Part shown: positions 1 to 8,206 of the stretch, piece by piece
Numbering within the stretch: position 1 is the first letter of the stretch
Layout: every line of letters begins with the position of its first letter
Translations under genes and position numbers: made by a program
DNA from: an uncultured bacterium
GTDB taxonomy: Bacteria; Cyanobacteriota; Vampirovibrionia; Gastranaerophilales; Gastranaerophilaceae
Assembly (NCBI GenBank): GCA_900547155.1
Contig: URFH01000009.1
Location: 1-64,000 of the forward strand
DNA: 64,000 nt
Direction: 5' to 3'
The notes under the pieces: generated by a model
Database searches by the model: none
Seen by the model: only the letters and a program-made list of their open reading frames with translations
What the model was told of the DNA's origin: nothing

Positions 1-204
1 TGTTATTGCCCATCTAATTATTTAATGCCCGTTTTTTGGTGGTTTCTAACATCTGTTGGGTGGGATTGTTACATTTGTTCACAATTCAACCATTAAATTC
101 ACCTGTTAAACGCAACTTGTAATCATAATTTTTTTGCGATACATTCAGTGTGTATAAACACGATTTCATTTGTACAGGTCATAGAAAAAAGAGGAGAAAC
201 TCAA
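1..204. other. Upstream region of the aldolase gene
   Basis: No convincing gene lies in these first 204 bases. The region is AT-rich and carries the presumed promoter and leader of the aldolase gene. The window edge cuts it, so an upstream gene or terminator cannot be judged. Confidence 0.5.
117..145 (+). promoter_or_regulatory. Candidate promoter of fba
   Basis: A TTGTAA hexamer is followed after exactly 17 bases by TACATT, about 60 bases before the aldolase start codon. The hexamers are only moderately close to consensus, so this is a tentative housekeeping-sigma promoter. Confidence 0.35.
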
Positions 205-1164
205 ATGACAGAAAGAAAATTAGTTGGAACAAACGAAATGTTCAAAAAAGCGCTCGCAGGCGGATACGCTATCGGTGCTTACAACGTAAACAACATGGAA
301 ATTCTTCAGGCAATTGCTGAAGCAGCTGAAGAAACCCGCTCACCTATCATCTTGCAGGTTTCAGCAGGCGCAAGAAAATACGCAAACCAGACTTACCTCG
401 TAAAACTGGTTGAAGCAGCTCTGGCAACAACTACAGTTCCCATCGCGCTTCACTTAGACCACGGTGCTGACTTTGAAATTTGTAAAGCTTGCATCGACGG
501 TGGTTTCTCTTCTGTTATGATTGACGGTTCAAGATTCTCATTTGAAGAAAACGTTGCAGTAACTAAAAAAGTTGTTGAATACGCTCATGAAAGAGGAGTT
601 TCAGTAGAAGCTGAGCTCGGAAAACTCGCAGGCGTTGAAGATGACGTAAATGTAAGCGAAAAAGACGCTAAATACACTAATGTTCACGAAGCTGTTGAAT
701 TCGTAAAACAAACAGGCTGCGATTCTCTCGCAATCGCTATCGGAACTTCTCACGGCGCTTACAAATTCAAAGGCGAAGCAAAATTAGACTTTGAAAGACT
801 CAAAGAAATCAAAGACGCTCTGAAAGAAGCAGGTTTTGGCGATTATCCGATTGTTCTTCACGGTTCTTCTTCAGTTCCGCAGGAACTCGTTGAAAAATGC
901 AACAAATTCGGCGGAAATCTGCCCAATGCGCAGGGCGTTCCCGAAGATATGCTCAACTATGCTTCAAAACACGGCGTAGCTAAAATCAACATCGACACAG
1001 ACTTGAGATTGGCTATGACTTCTACTATCCGCGAATTCTTCGTTGAGCACCCCGAAAAATTCGACCCCAGAGAATACATGGGCCCGGGCAGAACAGCGGT
1101 TAAAGAAATGGTTATGCACAAAATGAGAGATGTTCTCGGCACAGCCGGCCACGCTGATGACTAA
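205..1164 (+). CDS. fba: Class II fructose-bisphosphate aldolase
   Basis: This 319-residue enzyme cleaves fructose-1,6-bisphosphate to dihydroxyacetone phosphate and glyceraldehyde-3-phosphate, or runs in reverse for gluconeogenesis, in the cytoplasm. The zinc/catalytic HLDHG motif lies at residues 83-87, further zinc histidines are seen in GTSHG (H183) and VLHGSS (H219), and the phosphate-binding NIDTDLR motif is near the C terminus. I start at 205 because a GAGGAG ribosome site lies at 191-196; an upstream in-frame ATG at 148 would add 19 residues of non-homologous sequence. It is monocistronic and followed by a strong terminator. Family assignment is firm; a tagatose-bisphosphate substrate cannot be fully excluded. 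Confidence 0.95.
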   Translation: MTERKLVGTNEMFKKALAGGYAIGAYNVNNMEILQAIAEAAEETRSPIILQVSAGARKYANQTYLVKLVEAALATTTVPIALHLDHGADFEICKACIDGGFSSVMIDGSRFSFEENVAVTKKVVEYAHERGVSVEAELGKLAGVEDDVNVSEKDAKYTNVHEAVEFVKQTGCDSLAIAIGTSHGAYKFKGEAKLDFERLKEIKDALKEAGFGDYPIVLHGSSSVPQELVEKCNKFGGNLPNAQGVPEDMLNYASKHGVAKINIDTDLRLAMTSTIREFFVEHPEKFDPREYMGPGRTAVKEMVMHKMRDVLGTAGHADD

Positions 1165-1183
1165 TCAGTCAAAAACATAAACC

Positions 1184-1220
1184 AAAAAGCCTCTTTGAAT
1201 CATCAAAGGGGCTTTTTATT
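1184..1220 (+). terminator. Rho-independent terminator after fba
   Basis: A 15-bp near-perfect stem with AAAAAGCC on the left and GGCTTTTT on the right encloses a four-base loop and ends in a T run. It lies 20 bases after the fba stop codon and also faces the convergent kdsC gene, so it may work in both directions. Confidence 0.85.
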
Positions 1221-1243
1221 GAAATTTTCCGCGTCATTGGGTA

Positions 1244-1780
1244 TTATTTGCTAAAAACCAGCCCTTTTTCCGTAATTTCCGGATATTTCCCCGCGCTTTT
1301 CAGTATAAAATCACAAATTTCCCTAACAGCACCGCGTCCGCCATTTTTTGAAGAGATGAAATGTACATATTTTTTAACCTCATCCATCCCATCAGCAGGC
1401 GTACAAGCTAAACCGACCCTGGAAAGTACGCAAATATCGGGCAAATCATCGCCAACATAAGCTATTTCGTCCAAATTTACGTTGAATTCCGCCATAAATT
1501 CCTCAAGCGCTTTCAGCTTGTTTTTTTCACCCTCAAAAAGCTTGGTCATGCCGAGGTTTTCAAACCTGTGGCGGACGGTCGGATTTTTCCTTGCGGTAAT
1601 GATTCCGGTAATATATCCTGATTTAACAAGCATAACTATGCCCTGACCGTCTTTTGCATTAAAAGTTTTGAGCTCTTTGCCCTCTTCTGTGAAAGTCAAA
1701 GACCCGTCCGTCAAAACGCCGTCAACATCAAACAAAACAGCTTTAATTTTGCCTGCTTTTTGAGCCAAATCAACCGACAT
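1244..1780 (-). CDS. kdsC: 3-deoxy-D-manno-octulosonate 8-phosphate phosphatase (KdsC)
   Basis: This 178-residue HAD-family phosphatase removes phosphate from Kdo-8-phosphate, giving the Kdo sugar of lipopolysaccharide. The HAD nucleophile motif DVDGVLTDG starts at D18, a lysine-containing GEKNK segment is near residue 85, and the Mg-binding GDDLPD motif is at 110-115. The C-terminal GGRGAVREICD segment is typical of KdsC, and the length matches the family. Its ATG overlaps the kdsD stop codon as TAATG, implying translational coupling. The gene pair indicates LPS-type outer membrane lipid. Confidence 0.93.
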   Translation of the reverse strand: MSVDLAQKAGKIKAVLFDVDGVLTDGSLTFTEEGKELKTFNAKDGQGIVMLVKSGYITGIITARKNPTVRHRFENLGMTKLFEGEKNKLKALEEFMAEFNVNLDEIAYVGDDLPDICVLSRVGLACTPADGMDEVKKYVHFISSKNGGRGAVREICDFILKSAGKYPEITEKGLVFSK

Positions 1781-2766
1781 TACGCAATCCCCGCTTTCAA
1801 AAGGTCATGGATATGAATCAAACCGACCGGTTTTTTGTCATCATCGCAGACAACCAGCGAAGTAATCGAATGTTTCTCCATAATATGGAGCGCTTTGGCT
1901 GCAAGGTCAGAGCCAAGAACGGTTTTCGGATTTTGGGTCATAACGTCGCTTGCAAGGAGATTTGCCGTCGAATCGTATTTCAAAAGTGTTCTTCTGATGT
2001 CGCCGTCGGTCAAAACGCCCAGCATTATGCCATTTTCGTTCGTAATAATTGCACAGCCGAGTTTTTTGTCCGAAATATATTTGATTGTGTCGTGAAAAGA
2101 GGATTTTTCGTTAATAACAGGCAGCCTTTCGCCCGTAATCATCAAATCCGCAACCTTATAAAGCACGCCCTTGCCCAGAGCACCGGACGGATGGAACATC
2201 AGGAAATCTTCCTCCGTAAATCCGCGTTTTTTCAACAGGCAAATCGCCAGCGCGTCGCCCATTGCCAGTGTTGCCGTAGTGCTCGCTGTAGGAGCTTTGC
2301 CCAGAGGGCAGGCTTCTTTTTCGACCGAGATATCCAATGTAACATCGCTCTTTTGAGCAAGTGTAGAGCCCATTTTGCCCGTCATCGCAATCATCGGAAC
2401 GCCAAAACGCTCAATTAACGGCAAAAGGTTCAAAAGTTCAGAGGTTTCGCCACTGTTAGAAATCGCCACAACAACATCCTGACGCGTAATTATGCCGGAA
2501 TCGCCGTGGGTGCTTTCTGCGGGGTGAAGAAAATAGGACGGCGTACCGGTAGAAGAAAGCGTAGCAGCGATTTTCCGCCCGATGTGGCCGGATTTTCCCA
2601 TGCCTGTAATGATTACACGCCCTTTGCACCCGTACATGATATCAATTGCTTTTTCAAAATCTTCGTTAACCCGTTCTTTGAGTTTCAACACGGAATTTGC
2701 CTCAATATCAAGCACTTCTTTTGCCAAATCGGTAATTGAGCTTAATTTATTCAAAGTTTCTAACAT
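1780..2766 (-). CDS. kdsD: Arabinose-5-phosphate isomerase (KdsD/KpsF)
   Basis: This 328-residue enzyme interconverts ribulose-5-phosphate and arabinose-5-phosphate, the first committed step of Kdo synthesis. An N-terminal SIS sugar-isomerase domain (about residues 45-180) contains GMGKSGHIGRK and the SNSGET phosphate-binding motif. Two CBS domains fill residues 205-328, as in the KpsF/GutQ family. A GAGAGGG ribosome site precedes the ATG. It is the first gene of a two-gene operon with kdsC. The kdsA and kdsB genes are not in this window. Confidence 0.94.
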   Translation of the reverse strand: MLETLNKLSSITDLAKEVLDIEANSVLKLKERVNEDFEKAIDIMYGCKGRVIITGMGKSGHIGRKIAATLSSTGTPSYFLHPAESTHGDSGIITRQDVVVAISNSGETSELLNLLPLIERFGVPMIAMTGKMGSTLAQKSDVTLDISVEKEACPLGKAPTASTTATLAMGDALAICLLKKRGFTEEDFLMFHPSGALGKGVLYKVADLMITGERLPVINEKSSFHDTIKYISDKKLGCAIITNENGIMLGVLTDGDIRRTLLKYDSTANLLASDVMTQNPKTVLGSDLAAKALHIMEKHSITSLVVCDDDKKPVGLIHIHDLLKAGIA

Positions 2767-2827
2767 TTTTGCCCTCTCAATTTATGGAATTTCAAAATAT
2801 CTGCTTCTCCTGAACCGGTTTCTTGCT

Positions 2828-2946
2828 GTCATCCTGAACTTGTTTCAGGGTCGCAAGGTTTTTTGCCGGATTTTCTTTATCTGGCGATTCCGAAACGAGT
2901 TCGGAATGACGATTTCATACTGTCACCCTGAACTTGTTTCAGGGTC
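2828..2946. repeat. Cluster of three GTCA-type palindromes
   Basis: Three 25-base palindromes lie at 2828-2852, 2886-2910 (opposite orientation) and 2922-2946 between kdsD and miaB. All share the core GAACTTGTTTC or its complement, but the stem differs: CCTGAA in the outer two and ATTCCGAA in the middle one. The rest of the 303-base gap holds the miaB leader and no gene. Confidence 0.85.
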
Positions 2947-3069
2947 TAAAGCGTTTGAAACGCCTGTATGTCCTTGTTCAAATATATTATACGATGGGCG
3001 CGGAGAAAATTGCAATTAACAGCTTATTTTTTAGTTATAATTGTTAAGGAAGTCAAAAAACAGGTAAAT

Positions 3070-4389
3070 ATGAAAAAGGTATATATTGAAACACTCGGCT
3101 GTCAGATGAACAAATCGGATTCGGAAAGAATCCTCGGAATGCTCTCGCATTTTGGCTACGAAGAAACAACAGAGCCCAAAGAAGCCGACTTTTTAATCAT
3201 AAACACATGCTCAATCCGCCAGCTCTCCGCTGACAAGGCTTACAGCTGCGTAGGCGTCTGGGGAAAATGGAAAAAAGAACGAAACGAAAACCTGAAAATC
3301 GGTTTTTGCGGCTGCGTTGCGCAACAGGACAAAGAAAAACTCCAAAAACGCTTCCCGTACGTTGATTTGGTCTTTGGACCGTCGAATCTTTACCAGCTTC
3401 CTGAGCTTGTAAAACGCATTGAACAAGGCGAAAAAGTCTGTGCCGTTTCCGAACGCCCTTATATTACGGACGAAAGCCAATTTGAAATAAAACGCGCCCA
3501 AAGCCTGAACGCCTGGATTCCGATAATGGAAGGTTGCGACAATTTTTGCACATACTGCATAGTTCCGTTCACCCGCGGGCGTGAAAGAAGCAGGGAACCA
3601 GAAAAAATCATTGCCGAAGCAAAAAAAGCAATTGAAAACGGGTTCAAAGAAATCACCCTGCTCGGACAAAACGTTGACAGCTACGGAAAAGGGCTGGGCG
3701 AAGAAGTTACGCTCGCAAACCTTTTAAGAGAATTGAACAAAATCGAAGGAAAGTTCAGAATCCGTTTTGTAACCTCGTATCCGACGGATATTTCGGACGA
3801 TTTAATCAAAGCGGTCGGAGAATGCGAAAAAGTCTGCGAATATTTTCACATCCCCATGCAATCCGGCAGCACAACGCTTCTCAAAGATATGAACCGCCGT
3901 TACACGCGCGAAGAATACGGAAAAATCGTCAAAAAAATCAGAAAAGCGTTTGAAAATGTAACAATAACCTCGGATTTTATCGCAGGATTCCCCGGAGAAA
4001 CCGAGGAACAGTTCAATGAAACTTTAAGCGCGATTGACGAGTTTGAGCTGGATTATTCAAACACTGCAGCATATTCCCCGCGCGAAAAGACAAAAGCCGC
4101 ACGGTGGGTGGACAAATTTATTGATGAAGAAACAAAAATGAAGCGGCTTGCGATTTTAAACGAAAAAAACCGCGAAGCATGCCTGAAATCCAACCAAAAA
4201 TTCGTCGGAAAAACGCTCGAAATCCTTGTTGAATCGTTTGAGGAAAAGGATGGAAAGATTATCCTTGCCGGACGCGCAAGAAACAACAAAATTGCGCATT
4301 TTGAGGGTAAAAAAGAGCTTGTGGGCGAATTTGTTAACGTAAAAATCACAAAAGCGAGCACCTGGCATGTTGCCGGGGAGCTGGAGTAA
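3070..4389 (+). CDS. miaB: tRNA-2-methylthio-N6-dimethylallyladenosine synthase
   Basis: This radical-SAM methylthiotransferase adds a methylthio group to i6A37 of tRNAs that read UNN codons. The N-terminal UPF0004 domain carries the auxiliary cluster cysteines C11 (LGCQMNKSDSE), C47 (NTCSIR) and C82 (GCVAQQ). The radical-SAM triad is CDNFCTYC, C156/C160/C163, and a TRAM RNA-binding domain follows from about residue 375. I start at 3070 (MKKVYIETLGC, 439 residues), where homology begins; a longer in-frame ORF runs back into palindromic repeats. The ribosome site is weak. Confidence 0.95.
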   Translation: MKKVYIETLGCQMNKSDSERILGMLSHFGYEETTEPKEADFLIINTCSIRQLSADKAYSCVGVWGKWKKERNENLKIGFCGCVAQQDKEKLQKRFPYVDLVFGPSNLYQLPELVKRIEQGEKVCAVSERPYITDESQFEIKRAQSLNAWIPIMEGCDNFCTYCIVPFTRGRERSREPEKIIAEAKKAIENGFKEITLLGQNVDSYGKGLGEEVTLANLLRELNKIEGKFRIRFVTSYPTDISDDLIKAVGECEKVCEYFHIPMQSGSTTLLKDMNRRYTREEYGKIVKKIRKAFENVTITSDFIAGFPGETEEQFNETLSAIDEFELDYSNTAAYSPREKTKAARWVDKFIDEETKMKRLAILNEKNREACLKSNQKFVGKTLEILVESFEEKDGKIILAGRARNNKIAHFEGKKELVGEFVNVKITKASTWHVAGELE

Positions 4390-4430
4390 AGATTCCAGGG
4401 TAAAAAAGTGCATATCTACACAAATCCGGC

Positions 4431-4584
4431 GATTCCGAAACAAGTTCGGAATGACGGCTTCTTTCTGTCACCCTGAACTTGGTTCAGGGTCGCAAGGTTT
4501 TGGCACATCGACTTCAAGCCGGCGATTCCGAAACGAGTTCGGAATGACGGCTTTTTTCTGTCACCCTGAACTTGGTTCAGGGTC
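4431..4584. repeat. Cluster of four GTCA-type palindromes
   Basis: Two palindrome types alternate: ATTCCGAA-stem copies at 4431-4455 and 4524-4548 and CCCTGAAC-stem copies at 4467-4491 and 4560-4584. Spacer sequence between pairs is also partly repeated, so this looks like a duplicated two-palindrome unit. It occupies most of the 327-base miaB-glk gap; the remainder is the glk leader. Confidence 0.85.
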
Positions 4585-4716
4585 TAATAATCGAAAAAAC
4601 AGCTTTAATCCTTAAAAAGCTTACCTTGCCCGCAGCAAAATAAACTATGAATCACATACTCATTAAAAACCATGATATAATCTTGAAAAAAGGACATAAC
4701 CCGAACGGAGAAATAT

Positions 4717-5697
4717 ATGCCCAATTATGCTATCGGAATTGATTTAGGCGGAACAAAGATTTTAACCGGACTTGTTGATAAAGAAACCGGAAAAGTAGAA
4801 TATTTTACAAAACACAAAACCCGCGCAGAAAACGGAGCGGATTATGTAATTAACAAAATTATCCAGTCAATAAATGAGCTGCTTGAGGCGACAAAGCTGG
4901 ATATCCACCAAATCAGCTCAATCGGCATTGGCGCCCCCGGGCAGGTTAACCGTGAAAAGGGGATTTTAATCAACGCACCGAACCTGAATTGCTCAAACAT
5001 AAACCTCAAAGCCATTCTTGAACGCCAGTTTTTTATTCCAACGTTTTTGGGCAACGATGTGGGGATTGCAACGGTCGGAGAAATGAAATTCGGTTCCGGA
5101 GTGGGATTTAACAATATTGTTTGCGTTTTTGTCGGAACAGGAATCGGCTCCGGCATTGCAAAAGACGGAAAAATTTACTATGGTTCATCGGGAACAGCAG
5201 GCGAAATCGGGCATATTATCGTTGACGCAGGCGGAAGACCCTGCGGTTGCGGCGGAAACGGCTGTCTTGAAGCTTACGCATCGCGAACGGCAATTGAACA
5301 CAGAATCACAGGTGCGCTGAAAAAGGGCAGAGAATCCGTTATAACAGAGCTTTTAAAAGACGGAAAAAGAATCAGCTCAAAAGTGCTGAAAAAAGCGCTC
5401 GAGCTTGGCGACGAATTAGTAACGCAGACGCTTTTTGAGGCATCTGATTATCTTTCTAACGGGCTTGCGACGGTTATTAACTTTTACAATCCCGAAATAA
5501 TCATCCTCGGCGGCGGTCTTATTGACGCAATTGACGAATTTTACGAAAGAACAACCAAAAAAGCCCGCTCCAAAGCCCTCCCGATACCGGCCAGGACAAT
5601 TGAGTTCAAAAAAGCCAAGCTGGGCGATTTTTCAGGAGTTATCGGGGCTTGTTTTCTTGAAGATTTAGCAAAATTATCTGCGGGCAAAGAAAAGTAG
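4717..5697 (+). CDS. glk: ROK-family glucokinase
   Basis: This 326-residue cytoplasmic sugar kinase most likely phosphorylates glucose with ATP to feed glycolysis. The ATP phosphate-binding GIDLGGTK motif is at residues 7-14 and a catalytic Asp in GND is at about 114. The ROK zinc site is seen as H166 in EIGH and C176/C178/C183 in CGCGGNGC, followed by LEAYAS. A GGAG ribosome site precedes the ATG. Sugar specificity among ROK kinases (glucose, fructose, N-acetyl sugars) cannot be decided from sequence. The 3' end abuts the first family A element, whose left arm overlaps the last codons. Confidence 0.88.
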   Translation: MPNYAIGIDLGGTKILTGLVDKETGKVEYFTKHKTRAENGADYVINKIIQSINELLEATKLDIHQISSIGIGAPGQVNREKGILINAPNLNCSNINLKAILERQFFIPTFLGNDVGIATVGEMKFGSGVGFNNIVCVFVGTGIGSGIAKDGKIYYGSSGTAGEIGHIIVDAGGRPCGCGGNGCLEAYASRTAIEHRITGALKKGRESVITELLKDGKRISSKVLKKALELGDELVTQTLFEASDYLSNGLATVINFYNPEIIILGGGLIDAIDEFYERTTKKARSKALPIPARTIEFKKAKLGDFSGVIGACFLEDLAKLSAGKEK

Positions 5698-5807
5698 ATT
5701 TTTTTCCTTGTTGTGACGATGGGGAGGCTGTTGTTGATGACAAAAATGCGTTTTCTTCGTTAAAAAGCCAGAGAAATCGGAACGGGGAATAGGGATATTT
5801 GCTTTTC
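5690..5807 (+). repeat. Family A element, copy A5 (degenerate)
   Basis: The conserved left core reads GTGACGATGGGGAGGCTG (5712-5729) and the right core AAATCGGAACGG (5774-5785). The outer arms (about 5690-5707 and 5790-5807) are only partly complementary, so this copy is decayed or was never perfect. The left arm overlaps the glk stop codon. Confidence 0.7.
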
Positions 5808-5839
5808 TCCGGTGATTTAACAAGTCGCTCCCCATCCCG

Positions 5840-5862
5840 GCCTTCCCCAAGTCGGGGAAGGA
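5840..5862. repeat. G/C-rich palindrome D1
   Basis: CTTCCCC and GGGGAAG arms enclose AAGTC. The same motif recurs as D2 (6046-6066), D3 (6249-6271, decayed) and D4 (35432-35452). Between convergent genes it could also weaken read-through, but it lacks a T tract. Confidence 0.7.
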
Positions 5863-5892
5863 GGTTTTCGGGTTATTTGCAGCTAAAATCAA

Positions 5893-6012
5893 GAAAAGCA
5901 GGTATTTCTCTTTGCAGTGACTATGGAGGAGGCTGCTATTGATTACAAAAGTGGGCTTTCTTCGTTGAATGGCCGGGGGAATCGGAACGGAAAAGAGGAA
6001 TAGCTGCTTTTC
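5893..6012 (+). repeat. Family A element, copy A3
   Basis: The left core AGTGACTATGGAGGAGGCTG (5916-5935) and right core GGCCGGGGGAATCGGAACGG (5971-5990) are enclosed by roughly 19-base arms. The arms pair except for one mismatch and one wobble. The next unit repeats the whole element at about 6098-6217 (A4). Confidence 0.85.
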
Positions 6013-6097
6013 CAGCGCGATTTAACATGTCGCTCCCCATCCCAGCCTTTCCCGAGTCGGGGAAGGAGGTTTTCGGGTTATTTGCAGCTAAAATCAA

Positions 6098-6217
6098 GAA
6101 AAGCAGGTATTTCTCTTTGCAGTGACTATGGAGGAGGCTGCTATTGATTACAAAAGTGGGCTTTCTTCGTTGAATGGCCGGGGGAATCGGAACGGAAAAG
6201 AGGAATAGCTGCTTTTC
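6098..6217 (+). repeat. Family A element, copy A4
   Basis: This is a near-exact duplicate of A3, 205 bases downstream, with the same arms and core. Its near-identity points to recent tandem duplication, in contrast with the unrelated arms of A1 and A2. Confidence 0.85.
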
Positions 6218-6282
6218 CAGCGCGATTTAACATGTCGCTCCCCATCCCAACTTTCCACAGGTCGGGGATGTAGGTTTTTAGG

Positions 6283-7512
6283 TTATTCGTAGCGCAGCGC
6301 GTCGATTGGGTTTAATAAAGACGCTTTGTACGCCGGATAATAGCCGAAAACAACCCCGATTAAGCCGGAAAACCCGAACGAAAGCAGAATCGAAAAGGAA
6401 GAAATCGCAATCCGCATATCAGAGAAAACCTGAATACCATAAGCGCCCAGAACTCCGATAAGAACCCCCAGAACACCGCCCGCAAAAGATAAGAGCAGTG
6501 ATTCTATCAAAAACTGGATTCTGATATCGCTCGCTTTGGCGCCGATTGCCATGCGGATACCGATTTCTTTTGTTCTTTCGGTCACAGAAACGAGCATTAT
6601 GTTCATAATCCCGATTCCGCCGACCAAAAGCGAAACTCCTGCAATCGACCCCAGCAAAATTGCCATTGTTCTGGTCGCCTCTTTGGCTGATTCCATCATC
6701 TGGGTAAGGTTTCGGACGGTAAAATCATCGTCCTTGTTCTTCCCGATGTGATGGCGTACGCGCAAAAGCTCGGTAATTTGCTCCTGAGCCAAATCAAGCT
6801 CCTCAGTGCTGTTTGCTTTCACGTTAATAAGCTTCACCATCCCCGGAAAATCTGTTCCGAAAAGTTTTTTTTGGGCAGTTGTAATCGGTACAAAAATAAT
6901 ATCATCCTGATCCTGCCCCATGCCGTTTTGCCCTTTGGTTTCAAGCACTCCGACGATTTTGAACGGAACATTTCCTATTCTGATTGTCTTATTCATAGGG
7001 TCAACATCGCCGAAAAGGTTTATTGCGACAGTGTTTCCGATAATTGCGACTTTTGTGATATTTTTGTTGTCATCCTCGGTAAAATTCCGCCCGTCTTTTA
7101 TTGCCCAGTCACGAATTTTAAAATATGAAGCAGTAGTGCCCGCAGCGCTGGTAGCCCAGTTCTGATTTCCGTAAGTAACCTGCTTTGCCTCGCCCATATA
7201 AGGCGCAACATAAGCAACAGCAGAACAATTGTCCTCAATTGCATAAGAATCCTTGAGCGTTAGCGTAGGCTGGGTGCCGCTTCCGCCTCTTACGCCGCCG
7301 GCGTTTGAAGAACCGGAGCGGATCATCAGCAAATTGCTGCCCATCGACGCCATATCGTCAGAAATCCTTTTGCTGGCGCCGTTTCCGACCGCAAGCATGA
7401 TAATTACCGCACTTACGCCGATAATTATGCCAAGACTGGTGAGAATTGAGCGCATTTTGTTGATTTTGAGCGAGCGAAGCGCTATTTTGAACGTCGAAAT
7501 AAAATCAATCAC
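6283..7512 (-). CDS. MacB-type ABC transporter permease
   Basis: This 409-residue inner-membrane protein is the permease part of a MacB-type exporter. It shows the typical plan: one N-terminal membrane helix (about residues 20-45), a large periplasmic MacB_PCD domain (about 50-280), then three FtsX-type helices near 290-400. The signatures GIIIGVSAVI and ERTKEIGIRMAIGAK are clear. In E. coli MacB the ATPase is fused to this protein; here it is the separate upstream gene, overlapping by four bases (ATGA). Cargo is unknown: a lipoprotein, peptide, lipid or drug are all possible. Confidence 0.92.
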   Translation of the reverse strand: MIDFISTFKIALRSLKINKMRSILTSLGIIIGVSAVIIMLAVGNGASKRISDDMASMGSNLLMIRSGSSNAGGVRGGSGTQPTLTLKDSYAIEDNCSAVAYVAPYMGEAKQVTYGNQNWATSAAGTTASYFKIRDWAIKDGRNFTEDDNKNITKVAIIGNTVAINLFGDVDPMNKTIRIGNVPFKIVGVLETKGQNGMGQDQDDIIFVPITTAQKKLFGTDFPGMVKLINVKANSTEELDLAQEQITELLRVRHHIGKNKDDDFTVRNLTQMMESAKEATRTMAILLGSIAGVSLLVGGIGIMNIMLVSVTERTKEIGIRMAIGAKASDIRIQFLIESLLLSFAGGVLGVLIGVLGAYGIQVFSDMRIAISSFSILLSFGFSGLIGVVFGYYPAYKASLLNPIDALRYE

Positions 7513-8195
7513 CGCGTCACCTCGTCAGATACAATATTTCCGTCCTTAAAACGCACTGTCCGCTTGCAATATTCGGCAATATCAGGCTCGTGGGTAACAA
7601 GAACGATTGTTTTTTTGTATTTATCATTCAATTCACAGAAAAAATCCATAACCTCGTAACTGGTTCTGGAATCAAGGTTTCCGGTAGGCTCATCCGCAAG
7701 AATAACAGGCGCATCATTCACAATTGCGCGCGCAATGGCAACTCTCTGCTGCTGCCCGCCTGAAAGCTGGTTCGGGAGGTGTTCTTCACGCCCCTGAAGC
7801 CCTACAATTTTTAGCGCATGCATTGCACGCTCTATCCTCTCTACCGGGTCAATTCCCTTGTAAATCATTGGCAATTCGACATTTTCAAGCGCACTCGTTC
7901 TTGAAATCAAATTAAAACCCTGAAAAACAAACCCGAGTTTCAGATTTCTTATTTCGGCGAGCTTGTCTGAATCGAGGTTTATTACGTCAATCCCGTCCAG
8001 AAGATAAGAACCCGAAGTCGGTTTGTCAAGACAGCCGAGCATGTTCATAAAAGTAGATTTTCCCGAGCCGGAAGTGCCCATTATAGCAACAAATTCGCCA
8101 TCTTCCACGCTCAAAGATACATCATTCAGCGCGTTGAACGACGAATCTCCGGTAGAATAGGTTTTTATTGCGTTTTTTACTTCAATAAGGCTCAT
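7509..8195 (-). CDS. MacB-type ABC transporter ATPase
   Basis: This 228-residue ATPase belongs to the LolD/MacB/FtsE class. The Walker [10 protein letters not shown] motif is near residue 40, the signature [14 protein letters not shown] near 143 and the Walker [13 protein letters not shown] near 163. An AGAGGTG ribosome site precedes its ATG. It is the third gene of the tolC-hlyD-ATPase-permease operon and overlaps the permease start by four bases, so the two are likely made in equal amounts. Confidence 0.94.
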   Translation of the reverse strand: MSLIEVKNAIKTYSTGDSSFNALNDVSLSVEDGEFVAIMGTSGSGKSTFMNMLGCLDKPTSGSYLLDGIDVINLDSDKLAEIRNLKLGFVFQGFNLISRTSALENVELPMIYKGIDPVERIERAMHALKIVGLQGREEHLPNQLSGGQQQRVAIARAIVNDAPVILADEPTGNLDSRTSYEVMDFFCELNDKYKKTIVLVTHEPDIAEYCKRTVRFKDGNIVSDEVTR

Positions 8196-8206
8196 TTTTT
8201 CACCTC

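Larger units (their letters stand above)
5852..6271. repeat. Tandem array of two 205-bp units
   Basis: Two almost identical units start at 5852 and 6057 (period 205 bases: for example AAGAAAAGCAGG at 5891 and 6096). Each holds one family A element (A3 about 5893-6012, A4 about 6098-6217) and a G/C palindrome (D2, D3). A more diverged first unit (A5 plus D1) precedes them. The array fills the 585-base gap between the convergent glk and the macB-type permease gene. No gene is present. Confidence 0.9.

Noticed and set aside
148..204. Longer N terminus of the aldolase
   Set aside because: The added residues have no homology and the good ribosome site lies before 205.
1807..2418. 203-codon plus-strand ORF
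   Set aside because: It is antisense to the clearly recognisable kdsD gene and has no ribosome site or family features.
2828..4584. Palindrome clusters as a CRISPR array
   Set aside because: Spacing is irregular, orientation alternates, spacers are themselves repeated and no cas gene is present.
5698..6282. Insertion sequence
   Set aside because: No transposase frame exists in the repeats; a non-autonomous element remains possible.
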